Shown here one piece after another: positions 1-11,195 of a stretch of 64,000 nt of DNA. The stretch is from Erinaceus europaeus (Eukaryota; Chordata; Mammalia; Eulipotyphla; Erinaceidae). The first letter of the stretch is position 1, and the number at the start of each line of letters is the position of its first letter. The notes under the pieces were generated by a model. That model had not been told where the DNA came from and did not search any database. It saw nothing but the letters and a program-made list of their open reading frames with translations. Made by a program: the position numbers and the translations under genes. The stretch is taken from the NCBI RefSeq assembly GCF_950295315.1, contig NC_080166.1:96601141-96665140 (forward strand), written 5' to 3'.

Positions 1-177
1 CTGTTATTGTTGTTGGATAGGACAGAGAGAAATGGAGAGAGGAGGGGAAGACAGAGAGGGGGAGAGAAAGATAGACACCAGCAGACCTGCTTCACCACCT
101 GTGAAGCAACTCCCCCGCAGGTGGGGAGCCGGGAGTCGAACCAGGATCCTTACACCAGTCCTTGCAATTCATGCCAC
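1..177 (-). mobile_element. SINE-1 copy, cut by window edge
   Basis: Inverted SINE-1: the purine-rich stretch, then 'cctgcttcaccacctgtgaag', the 'ccgcaggtggggagcc' body and a degenerate B box. It abuts a family R copy read in the same direction, and the tRNA-like head is missing at the join, so it is 5'-truncated or recombined there. Confidence 0.85.
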
Positions 178-658
178 TTTCTTATTCTTTATCTCTTATG
201 GGTACATGGACCCAGAATCATAACTGAGTGTAGGAGATGGAAGTTCTGGCTTCTTTAATTACTTCTCCTCTAGACATGGGCATTGGCAGGTTGATCCATA
301 CTCCCAGCCTGTTTCTATCTTTTTCTAGTGGGGTAGGGCTCTGGAGAGGTGGGGTTCCAGGACACATTGGTAAGGTCATCTGCCCAGGAAAGTCAGATTG
401 GCATCATGGTAGCATCTGCAACTTGGTGGCTGAAAAGCTTTAAAATATAAAGTAGAACAAACTGTTGAATAATTAGAAACCTAAAGGTAAGAATATAGCA
501 GATGAGATTTGGAGTCTCAGTTTTGAATAAAGCAAGTTGGTCTATTTTAGGTATATTTTAAGGGTCCCATGACTTTACTAATTTTCTCCTGAGCCTGACA
601 GTTATTATGATGGTGGGCTAAAGGTATTTTCTGGGGAGATGGTCTCAGAGTTGGAAAT
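178..658 (-). mobile_element. Family R retroposon copy (older subfamily), 3' end missing
   Basis: Read on the minus strand it runs from 'ccaactctgagaccatctcc' through 'agccaccaagttgcagatgct', 'accaatgtgtcctgg' and 'aacctgccaatgcccatg' to 'gataaagaataagaaag', where it meets the SINE-1. The same ordered landmarks occur at 50.0-50.6 and 63.0-63.6 kb. The 3' A-rich tail is not present. It encodes nothing recognisable. Confidence 0.75.
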
Positions 659-1140
659 AGTGCTTGGGAACTGCATGCAGTTCAGCTATATGTATCCTTA
701 TCTAAATCTGAATTTCACTTCCTGGGGACATTTGATAAAGCCTGAATATTGAACAAATAATGGCATAGACATTACTGGTGTCTAGAAGGCAAAGTCTGGG
801 GGGCTGGGGGAAGGCACAGGGAACACAAACTTATCCACCACCAAGTATTAACAGTGTGAAAGTCAAGAAATGCTAGGTGAAATATCTATTATTTAATGGG
901 AGGAAGTGACAGCTGTTATTTTCTTACATAATCTTAAGCCTTCAAGAACCATATTGAACAAGAGATACTCAGTGCATGCTGTTTATCTGAATCCTGATTT
1001 GTTGTGTGCCTGTTTGCACTACTGTTATTTTGAGGCCTATTGTGGTGCTCTACAGCCAGGAGGGAAATCAGGAGGCCTCCTCTTAATGGGATAAGGAAGA
1101 GTCAAGAAGGCAGCTGTTTATTGAGCTAGGACACTAGGAA
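659..1140. other. No gene or recognised repeat
   Basis: Single-copy-looking AT-rich sequence. Short open frames are present on both strands but have no recognisable product or splice context. Confidence 0.5.
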
Positions 1141-1157
1141 TAAAATTCACATCACAG

Positions 1158-1427
1158 GGGACTGGGCAGTGGCACAGCCAGTTAAGTGCACATAGTACTA
1201 AGTGTAACAACCCGCACAAAGATCCTGGTTCCAGCCCCCAGCTCCCTAACAGCAGGGGGGGTCACTTCACAAGCTGCTAAGCAGGTCTGCATGCATTTAT
1301 CTTTCTCTCTCCCCCTCTGTTTCCCCTGCCTCTCTCGATTTCTCTCCATCCCATCCAATAAAATTGCCTCCAGGAGCAGTGGATTCGTAGTGCTGGGACC
1401 AAGCCCCAGGGATAACCCTCGAGGCAA

Positions 1428-1460
<33 letters not shown>
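1158..1460 (+). mobile_element. SINE-1, complete, with TSD
   Basis: A tRNA-like head ('gggcagtggcacagccagttaag'), a pyrimidine-rich middle and a downstream module (ctccaggagcagtgg...gccccagggataaccct), then an (AAAT)n tail. It is flanked by aaaattcacatcacag (1142-1157) and aaaattcacattacag (1461-1476), a 16-bp TSD with one mismatch. The tail has expanded into a pure AAAT microsatellite at 1427-1462. Confidence 0.92.
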
Positions 1461-1462
<2 letters not shown>

Positions 1463-1495
1463 AATTCACATTACAGTTAGAAACCTGTCTCTTAT

Positions 1496-1746
1496 AGGCT
1501 GGGAGTTTGGATCAAACTGCCAATGCCCATGTTCGGTGGAGAAGCAATTACAGAAGCCAGACCTTCTACCTTCTGCACCCCACAATGATCCAGGGTCCAT
1601 ACTCCCAGAGGGATAAAGAATAGGGAAGCTATCAAGGGAGGGAATGGGATACAGAGTTCTGGGGGTGGGAATTGTGTGGAAATGTACCCCTCTTATCCTA
1701 TAGTTTTGTCAATATTTCCATTTTATAAATAATTTTTTTTTAAAAA
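1496..1746 (+). mobile_element. Family R retroposon, 5'-truncated
   Basis: About 250 bp of the 3' part: 'ctgccaatgcccatgttcgg', 'gcaattacagaagccagacc', 'tggtccatactcccagaggg'-like text, 'gtgggaattgtgtgga', 'tacccctcttatcctatag' and an A/T-rich end. It matches the same region of the full-length copy at 25864-26622. Confidence 0.85.
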
Positions 1747-2368
1747 GAAACATGTCTCTTTCCCATGCTTTTGCATGTTCATACCTCCCTCTTCCTCTTC
1801 TTTTTTATTGTTTTAGTTCTTTTTGGTACACTGTCTGATGTGATTCTACATGGGCATCTTGAAATGTTTTATTTTCATTCATTTGTGACTTTTTTGTAAC
1901 AAATACCTACTGAGCACTTCAGTATCCAGCGAGGAGAAAGTGTTATTTATTCCCAGCTATTTAGTTTCACCATTCGAGTGAAAGAATCTTAATTTGTTTT
2001 TGAAGAGAATGGATAAAGAAGTAGGACAACTGAATGCACAACTCAGTGATGGTAAAGCAAGATATTGTTGGACAAAGTCTAGTTTGTTTTACCATGAGGG
2101 GTGGCTTGGGAAATTAATGAGAGCTATAAACTGTAAGTATATTTAATTATAGATGATGTATGGACCTAAGGTTATGGGGAAATATACTTTGTTAAGTGAC
2201 AAAGAATTCTTAAAAATGTTGGATCAAGGGCGTATCACATCAAAAAGGTGGGTGAAGATTAGTATTGATAGCAATGAACAGGGGAATTGAAGTAAAGGCA
2301 ATATGGACATGAGGAATTAGGTAGATAATGGGAGCTTGAGGGAGGAGGATGAGATTGGGGGGATGAAG
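1747..2368. other. No gene or recognised repeat
   Basis: AT-rich single-copy-looking sequence; no coding potential recognised. Confidence 0.5.
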
Positions 2369-2603
2369 GTTTGAGCCACCAGCTCTCTAACAGCAGGGGG
2401 ATCACTTCACAAGCTGTTAAGCAGGTCTGCATGTATTTATCTTTCTCTCTCCCTGTATTTGTCTTTCTCTCTCCCTCTCTATCTTCCCCCTCCTATCTCA
2501 ATTTCTCTCCATCCTGTCCAATAAAATGGCCTCCAGAAGCAGTGGATTCATAATGTTGGGAACGAGCCCCAGGGATAAGCCTGGAGGCAATAAATAAATA
2601 AAT
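2369..2603 (+). mobile_element. SINE-1, 5'-truncated
   Basis: It starts inside the B-box region ('ggtttgagccaccagctc'), continues through the pyrimidine-rich middle and the ctccagaagcagtgg module, and ends in an (AAAT)n tail. Its 3' flank aaaattcacatcac (2604-2617) is identical to the first 14 bases of the TSD of the SINE-1 at 1158-1460; no matching 5' TSD is visible. Confidence 0.88.
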
Positions 2604-2617
2604 AAAATTCACATCAC

Positions 2618-3433
2618 TGGTAGTGAGAATTGGAGAACATTGTTAGAATAGTCCTAGACTGCATAAAAAGTGTGAAAAAAGAGAGGCAAAGTTCAATCAG
2701 AGTTGATTCAAGGCTTCTAGGGGAATGGTGGGCCCATGAAGAGAAATAGGAATTCAGGAGGAAGCACAGGGAAAATATAATGAGTTCAGTTTCAGATTTG
2801 CTAAACTTGAGATATTAGGGAGATCTTCAAGTGGGCATTTCCACCATGCAATTGAGAATGTTAAGAGTGACACAAAAAAGATACATGAGAGATGCAGAAA
2901 CAATCTGGGGGAAGGGGAGAGTCAATGATATGGAGATGATAGAGCTACCAAAATTGGATGAGAAAGAGTGGGGGAAGAGGCCGGATCTTGGAGAGAGGCC
3001 TTCATTTGAGGGAGTAAAAATAGAACAGAAACAAGTGAAAGAGACAGGGGAGGAATAATCAGAATGCTTGTCCCAGCAGGAGAATATCACTATCACTGTG
3101 TGATCAAAGTTAAGCCAGGGTGAGATGAGAGATATAAGAAGTGATTAAAAGCTGTGGAAGACTCAACAGGATACAAAGGTAAGAGTGGGTTGCAGAGGGA
3201 ACAGTTATTACACACGATTTTGGGAAACTGGACTGTAAAATTTGGTCAGACTAACAGAGGCCAAATTTTAGCAACTAATTAGCAGATGAATGAAGACAGC
3301 TTTGAGTTCTGGCAAAAGGAAGAGAGGAAGGTGAAGGGTGGGGATATGAAGGAAATGATGCATTTCTGGATTAGAGGCTTTCTAAACTTTATGGAGCAGA
3401 AAGAAAGCTTAAACTGGTGGTTCCTCATAATAA
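2618..3433. other. No gene seen
   Basis: Purine-rich single-copy-looking sequence. Open frames of 75 and 89 residues overlap on opposite strands (2827-3096) and resemble no protein I know. Confidence 0.45.
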
Positions 3434-3444
3434 ACTACTTCATG

Positions 3445-3518
3445 GAGTTGTACCCCTCTTATCCTATGGTTTAGTCAATGTTTCCTTTTTATAAATAAAA
3501 AATTAAAAAAATAAGTAG
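3445..3518 (+). mobile_element. Family R retroposon, severely 5'-truncated, with TSD
   Basis: Only the last ~74 bp of family R are present ('gttgtacccctcttatccta', 'gtcaatgtttcc', A-rich tail). The copy is bracketed by actacttcatg at 3434-3444 and 3519-3529. A 3'-end-only insertion with a TSD is the signature of target-primed reverse transcription. Confidence 0.85.
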
Positions 3519-3529
3519 ACTACTTCATG

Positions 3530-4740
3530 AATTTTCTGTTTCCCTTTCAACCCAGACTCTGGTTATGAAACTCCATTTGCACAGAGAAACCAGAAATATG
3601 AAAGAACATAACCAAGTGGTGTGTAGTTAAAAATGTACACAGGAACACTAACATTTTAAATCCACCTTATAAAAAGTAAGGTTTGGGCAACATATAATTC
3701 CAGGTTATTCTGCCATCATTTCCAGGGGTATTAGCCAAAATATTCATCCTCGCTTCCTCTCTGATCCCCTGCTCCTGATATTCTAGCGTCCTATACTTCA
3801 AATAAACATCTGATGTGCCTCACAGTTGTACACATGGAGGCAGGCCAAAGAAAATGTCCATCGTTTTTAAAGGGGACAAAGGAAGGAAGTGGAATATGGT
3901 GACACCTATATTAGTGAACAGCTTCACACTTTATGGCATGAAACTGCCACCAGCTTCCATACCATTGGGGAAGGTTCTTGCTAAGTACTTAATAAAAGGA
4001 CATGTGATCCTGTCCTCTCACTATCAGTACATGTAAGGTTTATGATGCCCAACACCAGCTGGAGACAATGGAAAGTCTTGTCTCCCCAGTGGAGAAGTTG
4101 AGCACAGAACACAAGATGTGAGCATCTACTTAGTGAGATTAGTAGAGATACAGTCCAGTCTCTTGAGATATTCTCAGGAACTTGAGTCCCTTCTTGGACC
4201 TCTTGGTAGAAGTGGACAGGACAGATTCAGAAGTGAGGGTGTTTAGTCATACAAGAGATTACACATCTGGCTGTGGACTAGAAGATTCCAGAAATGAGGG
4301 TGCTGTTTCTAGGATGACCATCAGTTCAAAAGCTGAGCTACTTGAGATAAATATTCTTCAGTCCTGGAACTACCTACTCAACTAAATTTTAACAATAAAC
4401 CCCAGAGGGAAAAATGACACCACCAGTGAAGGCATTTTGTGGTAATGGGGAAAAGAAAGAATAAAGAATAGCCTTTATTTGAATTTTTTAAACAGTATTC
4501 AGTGAAACTGAGACAGTTCAATAGAAGTTCTTAGTAACTTCCCCCTTTTGATGATTCCCAAGAAGCCAACAAAATCCTGAATAAACTGGGACTTTAATAG
4601 TACCAAAGATAATAGAATACCACCTGACATGTAGTTCAAGCAAGAATATTTTTAGTTCCTTTTAAATTTAAGGAACTTACGTATTTGATAAATCTGGGAG
4701 GGGCTGCAATGTCCTTGATGCTAAGACAGTACAGATAAAT
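3530..4740. other. No gene or recognised repeat
   Basis: Single-copy-looking sequence. Short open frames (for example 3815-4036 and 4182-4385, plus strand) have no recognisable domain. Confidence 0.45.
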
Positions 4741-4742
4741 GG

Positions 4743-4842
4743 TGGCTAGGAAGTTCAGTTATAGAGCACATACTCTGCATGTGTAAAGCCCAGGGTTTGA
4801 TCCCTATACCATACAGAATGGCAAAGAAGTGCTCTGATCTCC
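4743..4842 (+). mobile_element. SINE-2-like remnant
   Basis: A degraded tRNA-like head: 'ggctaggaagttcagttata', then 'agagcacatactctgcatgt', then a B-box-like 'gggtttgatccc'. The tail is lost. Confidence 0.55.
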
Positions 4843-4880
4843 CTATTTCACTCTTGCAATATGAAGGAAAATGTATTGAG

Positions 4881-5153
4881 AGGCTGGGGTGCAAAGCATA
4901 CGGTTAAGTGCACATATCACCATGCACAAGATTTGACCCTGCTCCTCACGTACAGTAGTATAAGTCATGAGCAGTGAAGCAGGTCTTCAGGTGTCTATCT
5001 TTCTCTCTGCCTCTCTGTCCGCCCTTCCCCTCTTAATTTCTCTCTGTCCTATCAAATAAAAAATAGAAAAGAAAAATAAAAAGCTGTCAGGAGCAGCAGA
5101 TTAGTAGTTCCAGCACTGAGCCCAAGCAATAACCCTGGTGACAATAAAAAAAA
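4881..5153 (+). mobile_element. SINE-1, diverged but nearly full length
   Basis: Head 'ggctggggtgcaaagcatac', 'gtgaagcaggtcttcaggtg' body, pyrimidine-rich stretch, an internal A-rich linker (about 5057-5081), then the 'caggagcagcagattag' module and an A-rich end. Confidence 0.8.
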
Positions 5154-6982
5154 GGAAGTACTGATCCACCCCACCCCCACCTCATGCCATAATATTATAA
5201 ACTTGACGGCTGTATACAATTTTTCTTGTTATTCAACAGCCACTTTTTGTTTTTTAACACCCAAACACGAGACAATTAGGGTATAATGGCCACAGAGGTG
5301 CTTATTTGACAAGGCTGGGGTCTTACTCAGCTTTTCATTTTACAGTCAGGCTCCTGACGACCACTTCTCCATCCTCCACTAGGATGGTAGGTCAGTAGCT
5401 GACTCTAATCTCAGGGGCATGGGATCAGACTCAGTGATGCCCCCAAGCCTCCACTCTAAATGTGTTTAAGCCAATCACAGTCCCTCACCATCATTTCTTC
5501 ACTAAGCTCTGTACTCTCTCTACCCAACAGTATGTAGAAGACTGGGTCAAGGAGAAGAGTCTTTAATAGTCTTAGAATAGATTCCATGCTACTTCCTGCA
5601 TCTGACAGATTTCCAATGGGCTAGAATAGCTTCAAGATTCTTCTTCCCCTGTGGCATGGTTTTTAAACTTAAAAAATGTTGGATTTCTCCACATCTTGTT
5701 GCTCTCTGTTACGCTGTGAGCAATTTCTAAGAGATGGCTTTTTTTTTTTTGCTTTTGCTTGTTTTTTTTTTTTTTCCTTTTATTTCTGATTGTATTCTCA
5801 TAAAAGCAAATAAGAAATAAGGGAGAGAACTTGTATCACTTTAACACGAACTGATTATCCTCCTGCTACTGCATGGAATATTAAAAAGAGAAAGAAAAGT
5901 AAAAGTAAAAGAACTAATGTAGATTTGGGGAAGAAGTCAGCATACTCCATAATCTGTCCTGGCCAAATGGAGTCCACTGAGCAGGAAACAAAGGCTCTTT
6001 CAAGGCAAAAACACATATTTATTTATTAAGGAGATGTCTTGTTAACCTGTAAAAGATCAAAATAATTAGAAAAAACTACAAGGGAAAGCACAGTTGAGGC
6101 TAACACGGGAGTGTATAGTACACATAAACCACTGAAAATAGTTTGTTGTTAGAATGGAGAAAACGGAAAAAAAAAATCCAAACTGCCAACATTCTGTTTG
6201 AAAAATTTATTTCTGACTCAGGTCACAGAGAACTGTCACTTTTATTTTGTAGCAAAATAATAAATAATAAAAAATACCCCCCCCATTCCTTGCCACAAAA
6301 AAATCCTCATCGCAGTTTTATTATCCTTCAAAAGACAACACTGCTTGCTTTTCAGAATGCTAGGTCAATGGAACAACACACTTTCATATTAACTTAAAGT
6401 GCATTTCACAGCTTATTTCTGATTTTATGGCGTTTCTTCTAGTTTCTGCCAAGAGAGGAGGAAAAAACTCCCTTTCATAGTGGAAGCCTGACAAGTTATT
6501 TCAACTATATTAACAGCAGGCTACAGTCAGTTGTTCTTTTGTGCTTTCTGGCATATTTGCAGTTCCAAGTAGAAATAAGGGGTCAAAATGTTGGCGTATG
6601 GGGGATAACACAGGAATTACACTTAAGTCTCAGTTTTCTGTTAAGAAAGATATCAAAAGGAAAAGTGTCTGCCAAACACAAATTCTGGGCAGCATGGACC
6701 CAGCTCAATGATCAAAAGAGGTGAAACCAATGAACTAACCATCCAGAATGCAGCAAGAAGGCGTATGTGATTATGCCTCTAGCAAATTCTTTTATATTCA
6801 TCATAGACCAGATTTCCAAGAAAGCAGAGCAGGAAGCATAGATGGTGGATCAGGGTTTTAATGCCTTTACAAGAGAAATTTGTTACCATTTTAATTGATT
6901 TATCAATGGTTTACAGTTCAATAGAAAGTTAGGATTCCATCTCTCACATACTCTCACTTATGTTCTCTCTCATCCCTTGCTA
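5154..6982. other. No gene seen
   Basis: AT-rich single-copy-looking DNA with T-rich runs near 5740-5776. Nothing coding is recognised. Confidence 0.45.
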
Positions 6983-6991
6983 AAGATAAAG

Positions 6992-7032
<41 letters not shown>

Positions 7033-7137
7033 AGAGACCAAAGAACCAAAGCTTTCTTCAATGCACTGGGGGTCAGGCTCAAATCTGGGTCACACATGGA
7101 ACACACCATTCAAGTGAACTATTCCACTGACCCCAGC
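6983..7137 (-). mobile_element. SINE-2 copy with expanded (AG)n
   Basis: An inverted SINE-2: (AG)n at about 6997-7029, then 'ccaaagctttcttcaatg', 'gggtcaggctcaaatc' and 'attccactgaccccagc'. Older and more diverged than the SINE-1 copies. Confidence 0.65.
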
Positions 7138-7289
7138 TTCGTATCTCTGTAAGTGTCTAAGAATCAGCTCACCTACCACCAGGATTCTAGTGTCATCTCA
7201 TTATTGAGAGGATTCCCCCCCATCTATTTTCTTTCTCTTTCGCTTCAGAAACCACAATCATTTTCACCAATCTATGAACGCGGTGCTCT

Positions 7290-7896
7290 ATTGGTTTTTG
7301 CTATTTTGTTTTCTCTATATTTCACATATAAGTGAAACCATCTAGTGAAAATGAGTGAAATCTGATGCTTCCACTGACTTACTAAACTGAACATAATCAT
7401 CTCAAGATACATCCATTTTTTCCCTCAAAGGCACTATTTCAAATATTTTCTAATGGTCAAGTTGTACTGAGTATATAACCTACAGCATTTTTTAAAAAGA
7501 TTTATTTATTTATTTTCCCTTTTGTTGCCCTTGTAGTTTTATTGTTGTAGTAATTGTTGTTGTTGTTACTGATGTTGTTGGATAGGACAGAGAGAAATGG
7601 AGATAGGAGGAGAAGAGAGGTGGAGAGAAAGATAGACACCTGCAGACCTGCTTCACTGCCTGTGAAGCGACTTCCCTGCAGGTGGGGAGCCAGAGGCTCG
7701 AACGGGGATCCTTATGCTGGTCCTTGTGCTTTGCGCCATGTGTGCTTAACCCGCTGAGCTACCGCCAGACTCCCCACCTACAGCATTTTAACCGCCTATT
7801 CATTGATGGATGTTTAGCTAGATTCCATGTTTTGATAATTGTAAGAATGTTGCTGCTATGAACATAGAGGTGCAAATACCTCTTCAAACTAAAGTT
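7290..7896 (-). mobile_element. Ancient L1 3' remnant, split by a SINE-1
   Basis: Text typical of an inverted old L1 ORF2 end: 'ttcacatataagtgaaacca', 'aagatacatccatt', and after the SINE 'cctattcattgatggatg' and 'gttgctgctatgaacatag'. Too decayed to translate. The SINE-1 at 7492-7775 interrupts it. Confidence 0.7.
7492..7775 (-). mobile_element. SINE-1, full length, perfect 14-bp TSD
   Basis: A complete inverted SINE-1 from its A-rich tail (here a T-rich start) to the tRNA-like head. It is flanked by acctacagcatttt at 7478-7491 and again at 7776-7789, both identical. It sits inside an ancient L1 remnant, so it is the younger of the two. Confidence 0.95.
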
Positions 7897-8105
7897 TTAA
7901 AATATCTATTTGTTTGTTTGTTTATTTATTGAAACAAGAGATATACAGAAGAAATAGATAAAGATAAAGAAATAGATAAACAGGCAAACAGATATCAGAT
8001 CACTGCTCAGTCCTAGCTAATGGTGGTGCTGGAGATTGAACCTGGTACCCAGAGCGTCAAACATGAAAGTCGTCTGCAAAACCATTATGCTATCTCCCCA
8101 GCCAC
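7897..8105 (-). mobile_element. SINE-2 copy
   Basis: An inverted SINE-2: A-rich/purine part, 'ggtggtgctggagattgaac', 'aaaaccattatgctatctc' and 'cccagccac' at the head. Confidence 0.75.
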
Positions 8106-8292
8106 TCCTTTTCTTTCTTTCTTTTTTTTTTTTTTTTCTGATAGAGGGGAGGAGACAAAGGAAGAGACAGAAAAAGAGAGAGACTAAAACAAGTGATAAG
8201 TGCAGCCCTGCTTCAAAGCTTGTGGGAGTGGAGGGTGGGGCTTCACACACAATAACCTGTGGTCTTTATTAAATGGGCCACTGTCTGGCCCT
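8106..8292 (-). mobile_element. SINE-1, diverged
   Basis: Poly-T, 'gatagaggggaggagaca', 'agccctgcttcaaagcttgtg' and a 'gccactgtctggccc' head. It lies directly against the SINE-2 on its left. Confidence 0.7.
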
Positions 8293-8697
8293 AGTGCCGG
8301 ATCAAGAGCTTAAACATGTCATTTCAGTGATAGAAGCCCAAAGCAATGAAGGTGTTTGTGTATGTGAGATGGCAGGAAAGGGGTGAAGGGGAAGAGAAGT
8401 GAGACAAGGCAAGAAGCAAAGTATTGGTGATGTAGAACTATAAGGTACAATTAGGTCCTATACCCTTGTAATCTTGTAAACCACTATTCAGTTACTAGTA
8501 AAATGTTTCAGTTTTTTTTTTTTAAAGGAATAAGGAGCAGCAAGGTAATATAACTTACTCATTTCTTCATTGGCTACTGCTTCACCAGGAGCTACCAAGT
8601 TCAGTGGATTTCTAGAAGGTTTTCTTGTTAACTCTTACACTAGACTTCTAAAGATCCTAATGTGTAAGTAAACCTTGGTGTGCTCCAGAGCATAGAG
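8293..8697. other. No gene or recognised repeat
   Basis: Short single-copy-looking interval with a poly-T run near 8513. Confidence 0.45.
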
Positions 8698-8711
8698 AAA
8701 GCGGAGTATCT

Positions 8712-9055
8712 GTATCTGTTTTTTTTTTTTTTTTTTTGCTTCCAGGGTTATCGCTGGGGCTTCGTGCCTACACTACAAATCCACTGCTCCTAGAGGCCAT
8801 TTTTCTTTTGTTGTTGTTGCCCTTGTTGTTGTTATTGCTGTTGCTGTTGTTGGATAGGATAGAGAGAAATCAAGAGAGGAAGGGAAGACACAGAGGGGGA
8901 GAGAAAGACAGAGACCTGCTTCACTGCTTGTGACTCCCCCGCAGGTGAGGGCCGGGGGGGGGGGGGGCTGAAAGTGGGATCCTTGTGTCAGTCCCTGAAC
9001 TTTGCACCATGTGCACTTAACTCGCTGTGCTACAGCGGCTGTAGCCCGGCCCCCA
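8712..9055 (-). mobile_element. SINE-1, long form, with TSD
   Basis: Includes the 3' module (inverted: 'ttccagggttatcgctggg', 'ccactgctcctagaggcc'), the body and the head, ending in 'tagcccggccccc'. TSD: aaagcggagtatct (8698-8711) and aaagtggagtatct (9056-9069), one mismatch. A run of about 15 G near 8954 interrupts the body. Confidence 0.93.
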
Positions 9056-9069
9056 AAAGTGGAGTATCT

Positions 9070-10440
9070 TAATACTACTAGATTCCTCTGGTCTCCCATG
9101 TTATAGCTCACCAATGAGGAACCCAAGCTCAATGATTTTCTTTTTTCTTTCCTTTTCTTTCTTTCTTTTTTTTTTTTTTTTGCTCTGACAACTTCCCAGT
9201 CACACAGAAAGTTAAATTCCCTATATCACCTGCTCTATTCAAGTTCAGAAGAGACATGATGTAAATGAGGAGGCAGTCAAGAGTGAAAGCAGAAGATGGT
9301 CAATGAATGGGTGAAGGTGACATTGTAGGTTCAGTTTGACTGTCAGATGTGGGTAACTGATTAGATTTCAATCTTTTTAAACAGGAAAAGCAAGAAAAAA
9401 ACATTATTAATGATTAGTTCTGTGATTCTCTACAGCTAGTTGTTCAAGATACAGCCATTTTTGATAATGAACCACGGGGGGGGGGGGGTAGTAATTCCAT
9501 AAGACACTGTCACTCTTGAAGAGAATAAATGGTGCCCTTACTAAGAGTAAGCAAACCAGTGAGGTTCAGAATATGGCTTTTCTGGTCCCTCAGTGTCAAA
9601 CAATAGACAAAGCTATTTTTTGCAGATGTTATCAGGGTCCTACAAGAGAGTAGAATGTGGTACATTTCAAACTGTACAGGATGAAGCATAGATAGCATAG
9701 TCTTTAGCCAGTAAGCCGCACTATTTTTCCTCCAAAATGCATGTTTGATATGTTTATGGCACCATTTACACTCTCTTTGAGTTTCATAGCTGTTCCTGGG
9801 ATCTTTGTATGTACTACTTAGGCTCATCTTAGGAATTAAGCAAGATAACATATGGAAAATTCCACTGACTTAAAACTTCAAGGTCACTAAATGATTCCTG
9901 GCTCCTCCCATGGCAGGGAAGAATTAGAACAGCCCTGAAAACAAACAAGCAAGCAAACAAAAATCCCAAAATTTAAAGTACAGTGCCAAGGAGAACACAC
10001 TGCACTTTTATCAGTGTATCCACAAGAGGAGTGTAGTTTTGAGAGAGAGAAGGTTTTTTTTGTTTGTTTTGTTTTTTTCAGTTTTGACATGCTAAGCTTA
10101 CAGATTCTATCTGAAAATGATTAGGAAAAGTTTAGTTCCAGGGGTGATCACACAGATAATATAATAACACAAGTGAATCCTTAACTTCTCTCTACTGTGG
10201 ACACAGTGATCATGGAATAATGCCCTTTGAGGAAAATCCAGAAATAAAGTGAGTGTCTCTTATGCATGCATTCAGTAACTAATGAGATGCCCACCTTGAA
10301 ATGGGTAGGATAGGCTGAGCCACAATCTCACTTTGAAGCCCACTTTTAGCTTAGTTCCATATAACTGGGAAGGAACCCTTCTCCAAGTCAAGCTTCTCCC
10401 TGAGATTGAGACCATGCATCTGCATGGAAATTTTTATTTT
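9070..10440. other. No gene seen
   Basis: Single-copy-looking DNA. It holds a pyrimidine/poly-T run at 9138-9181 and a run of 13 G at about 9476-9488. A 113-residue minus-strand open frame (9510-9851) shows no recognisable domain. Confidence 0.45.
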
Positions 10441-10446
10441 CCTTTC

Positions 10447-10570
10447 CAATTAATTTTTATTGAAGAAACATTGTCTTGTTACAAGACAATTTCACATCTT
10501 CCCACAAAAGTGTGCCAGTGTACCAAACCCAAGACACAAGAGCCCTCTCCCTCCAGTGCATTCCAATGTC
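10447..10570 (-). mobile_element. Possible L1 3'UTR fragment
   Basis: The 'tttttattgaagaaac...cacatcttccca...agagccctctccctcc' series resembles the inverted L1 3'UTR texts at 21.1 and 56.5 kb. The similarity is weak. Confidence 0.4.
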
Positions 10571-10856
10571 TGATGCTGCCACCAAAGCAATGAGTGGGCT
10601 TGCGTTTTCTAATCCTAGGGAGAGGCCACTACAAAGAGGCAGCTATTAACTGTATGTGAGCACTTGGCATGGCTATCCAGCCAAAGCTTGACACAGAAAC
10701 TCAAAGCAAAAAAAAAAAAAAAATGTCTATCTCAGACTTGAAGATGCCTCAGTGGACACATGGCTGACAAAAAGTAAGGCCCTGTGTTCAATCCCCATCA
10801 ACTTGAAGAGAACCAAGGGAACTCCATAAAGTGGAGCATTCTTTAAAAAATTGTCT

Positions 10857-11082
10857 TGGGCCAGGTGGTGGCACATGTGGTTAAGCGCACACATTACAGT
10901 GCACAGGGACCCAGGTTCAAGCCCCTGGTCCCCACCTGCAGAGGAAAAGCTTCACAAGTGGTAAAGCAGGGCTGCAGGTGTCTCTCCATCTCTCTCTTCT
11001 CTACCTTCCCTTTCTCTCTTGATTTCTGGCTGTCTCTATCAAATAAATAAAGATAAAAAATAAAAATATTTTTAAGAAGTTA
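10857..11082 (+). mobile_element. SINE-1, full length, with TSD
   Basis: 'gggccaggtggtggcacatg' head, B box 'ggttcaagccc', 'cacctgcagaggaaaagc' body, pyrimidine stretch and an A-rich tail. aaaaattgtct is found at 10846-10856 and 11084-11094. Confidence 0.92.
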
Positions 11083-11097
11083 TAAAAATTGTCTAAA

Positions 11098-11195
11098 GAG
11101 GCTGCCCAATCGCAAAGTGCACATGTGCAAGGGCCTGGGTTTATTCACTGGTGCCATATTGAAAACAAGCCCATCTCTCCATCTTTCTGGGAAAG
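11098..11195 (+). mobile_element. SINE-2 head remnant
   Basis: 'ggctgcccaatcgcaaagtg...gggcctgggtttattcac...ggtgccatat' resembles a degraded tRNA-like head. It lies just after the SINE-1 TSD. Confidence 0.45.

Noticed and set aside
1427..1462. CRISPR-like or regulatory short repeat array
   Set aside because: It is a SINE A-tail microsatellite; there are no spacers, and no CRISPR arrays are expected in a mammalian nuclear genome.
9510..9851. 113-residue minus-strand frame as an exon
   Set aside because: No domain, no splice signals that I can support, no repeat match; length is within chance for AT-rich DNA of this size.
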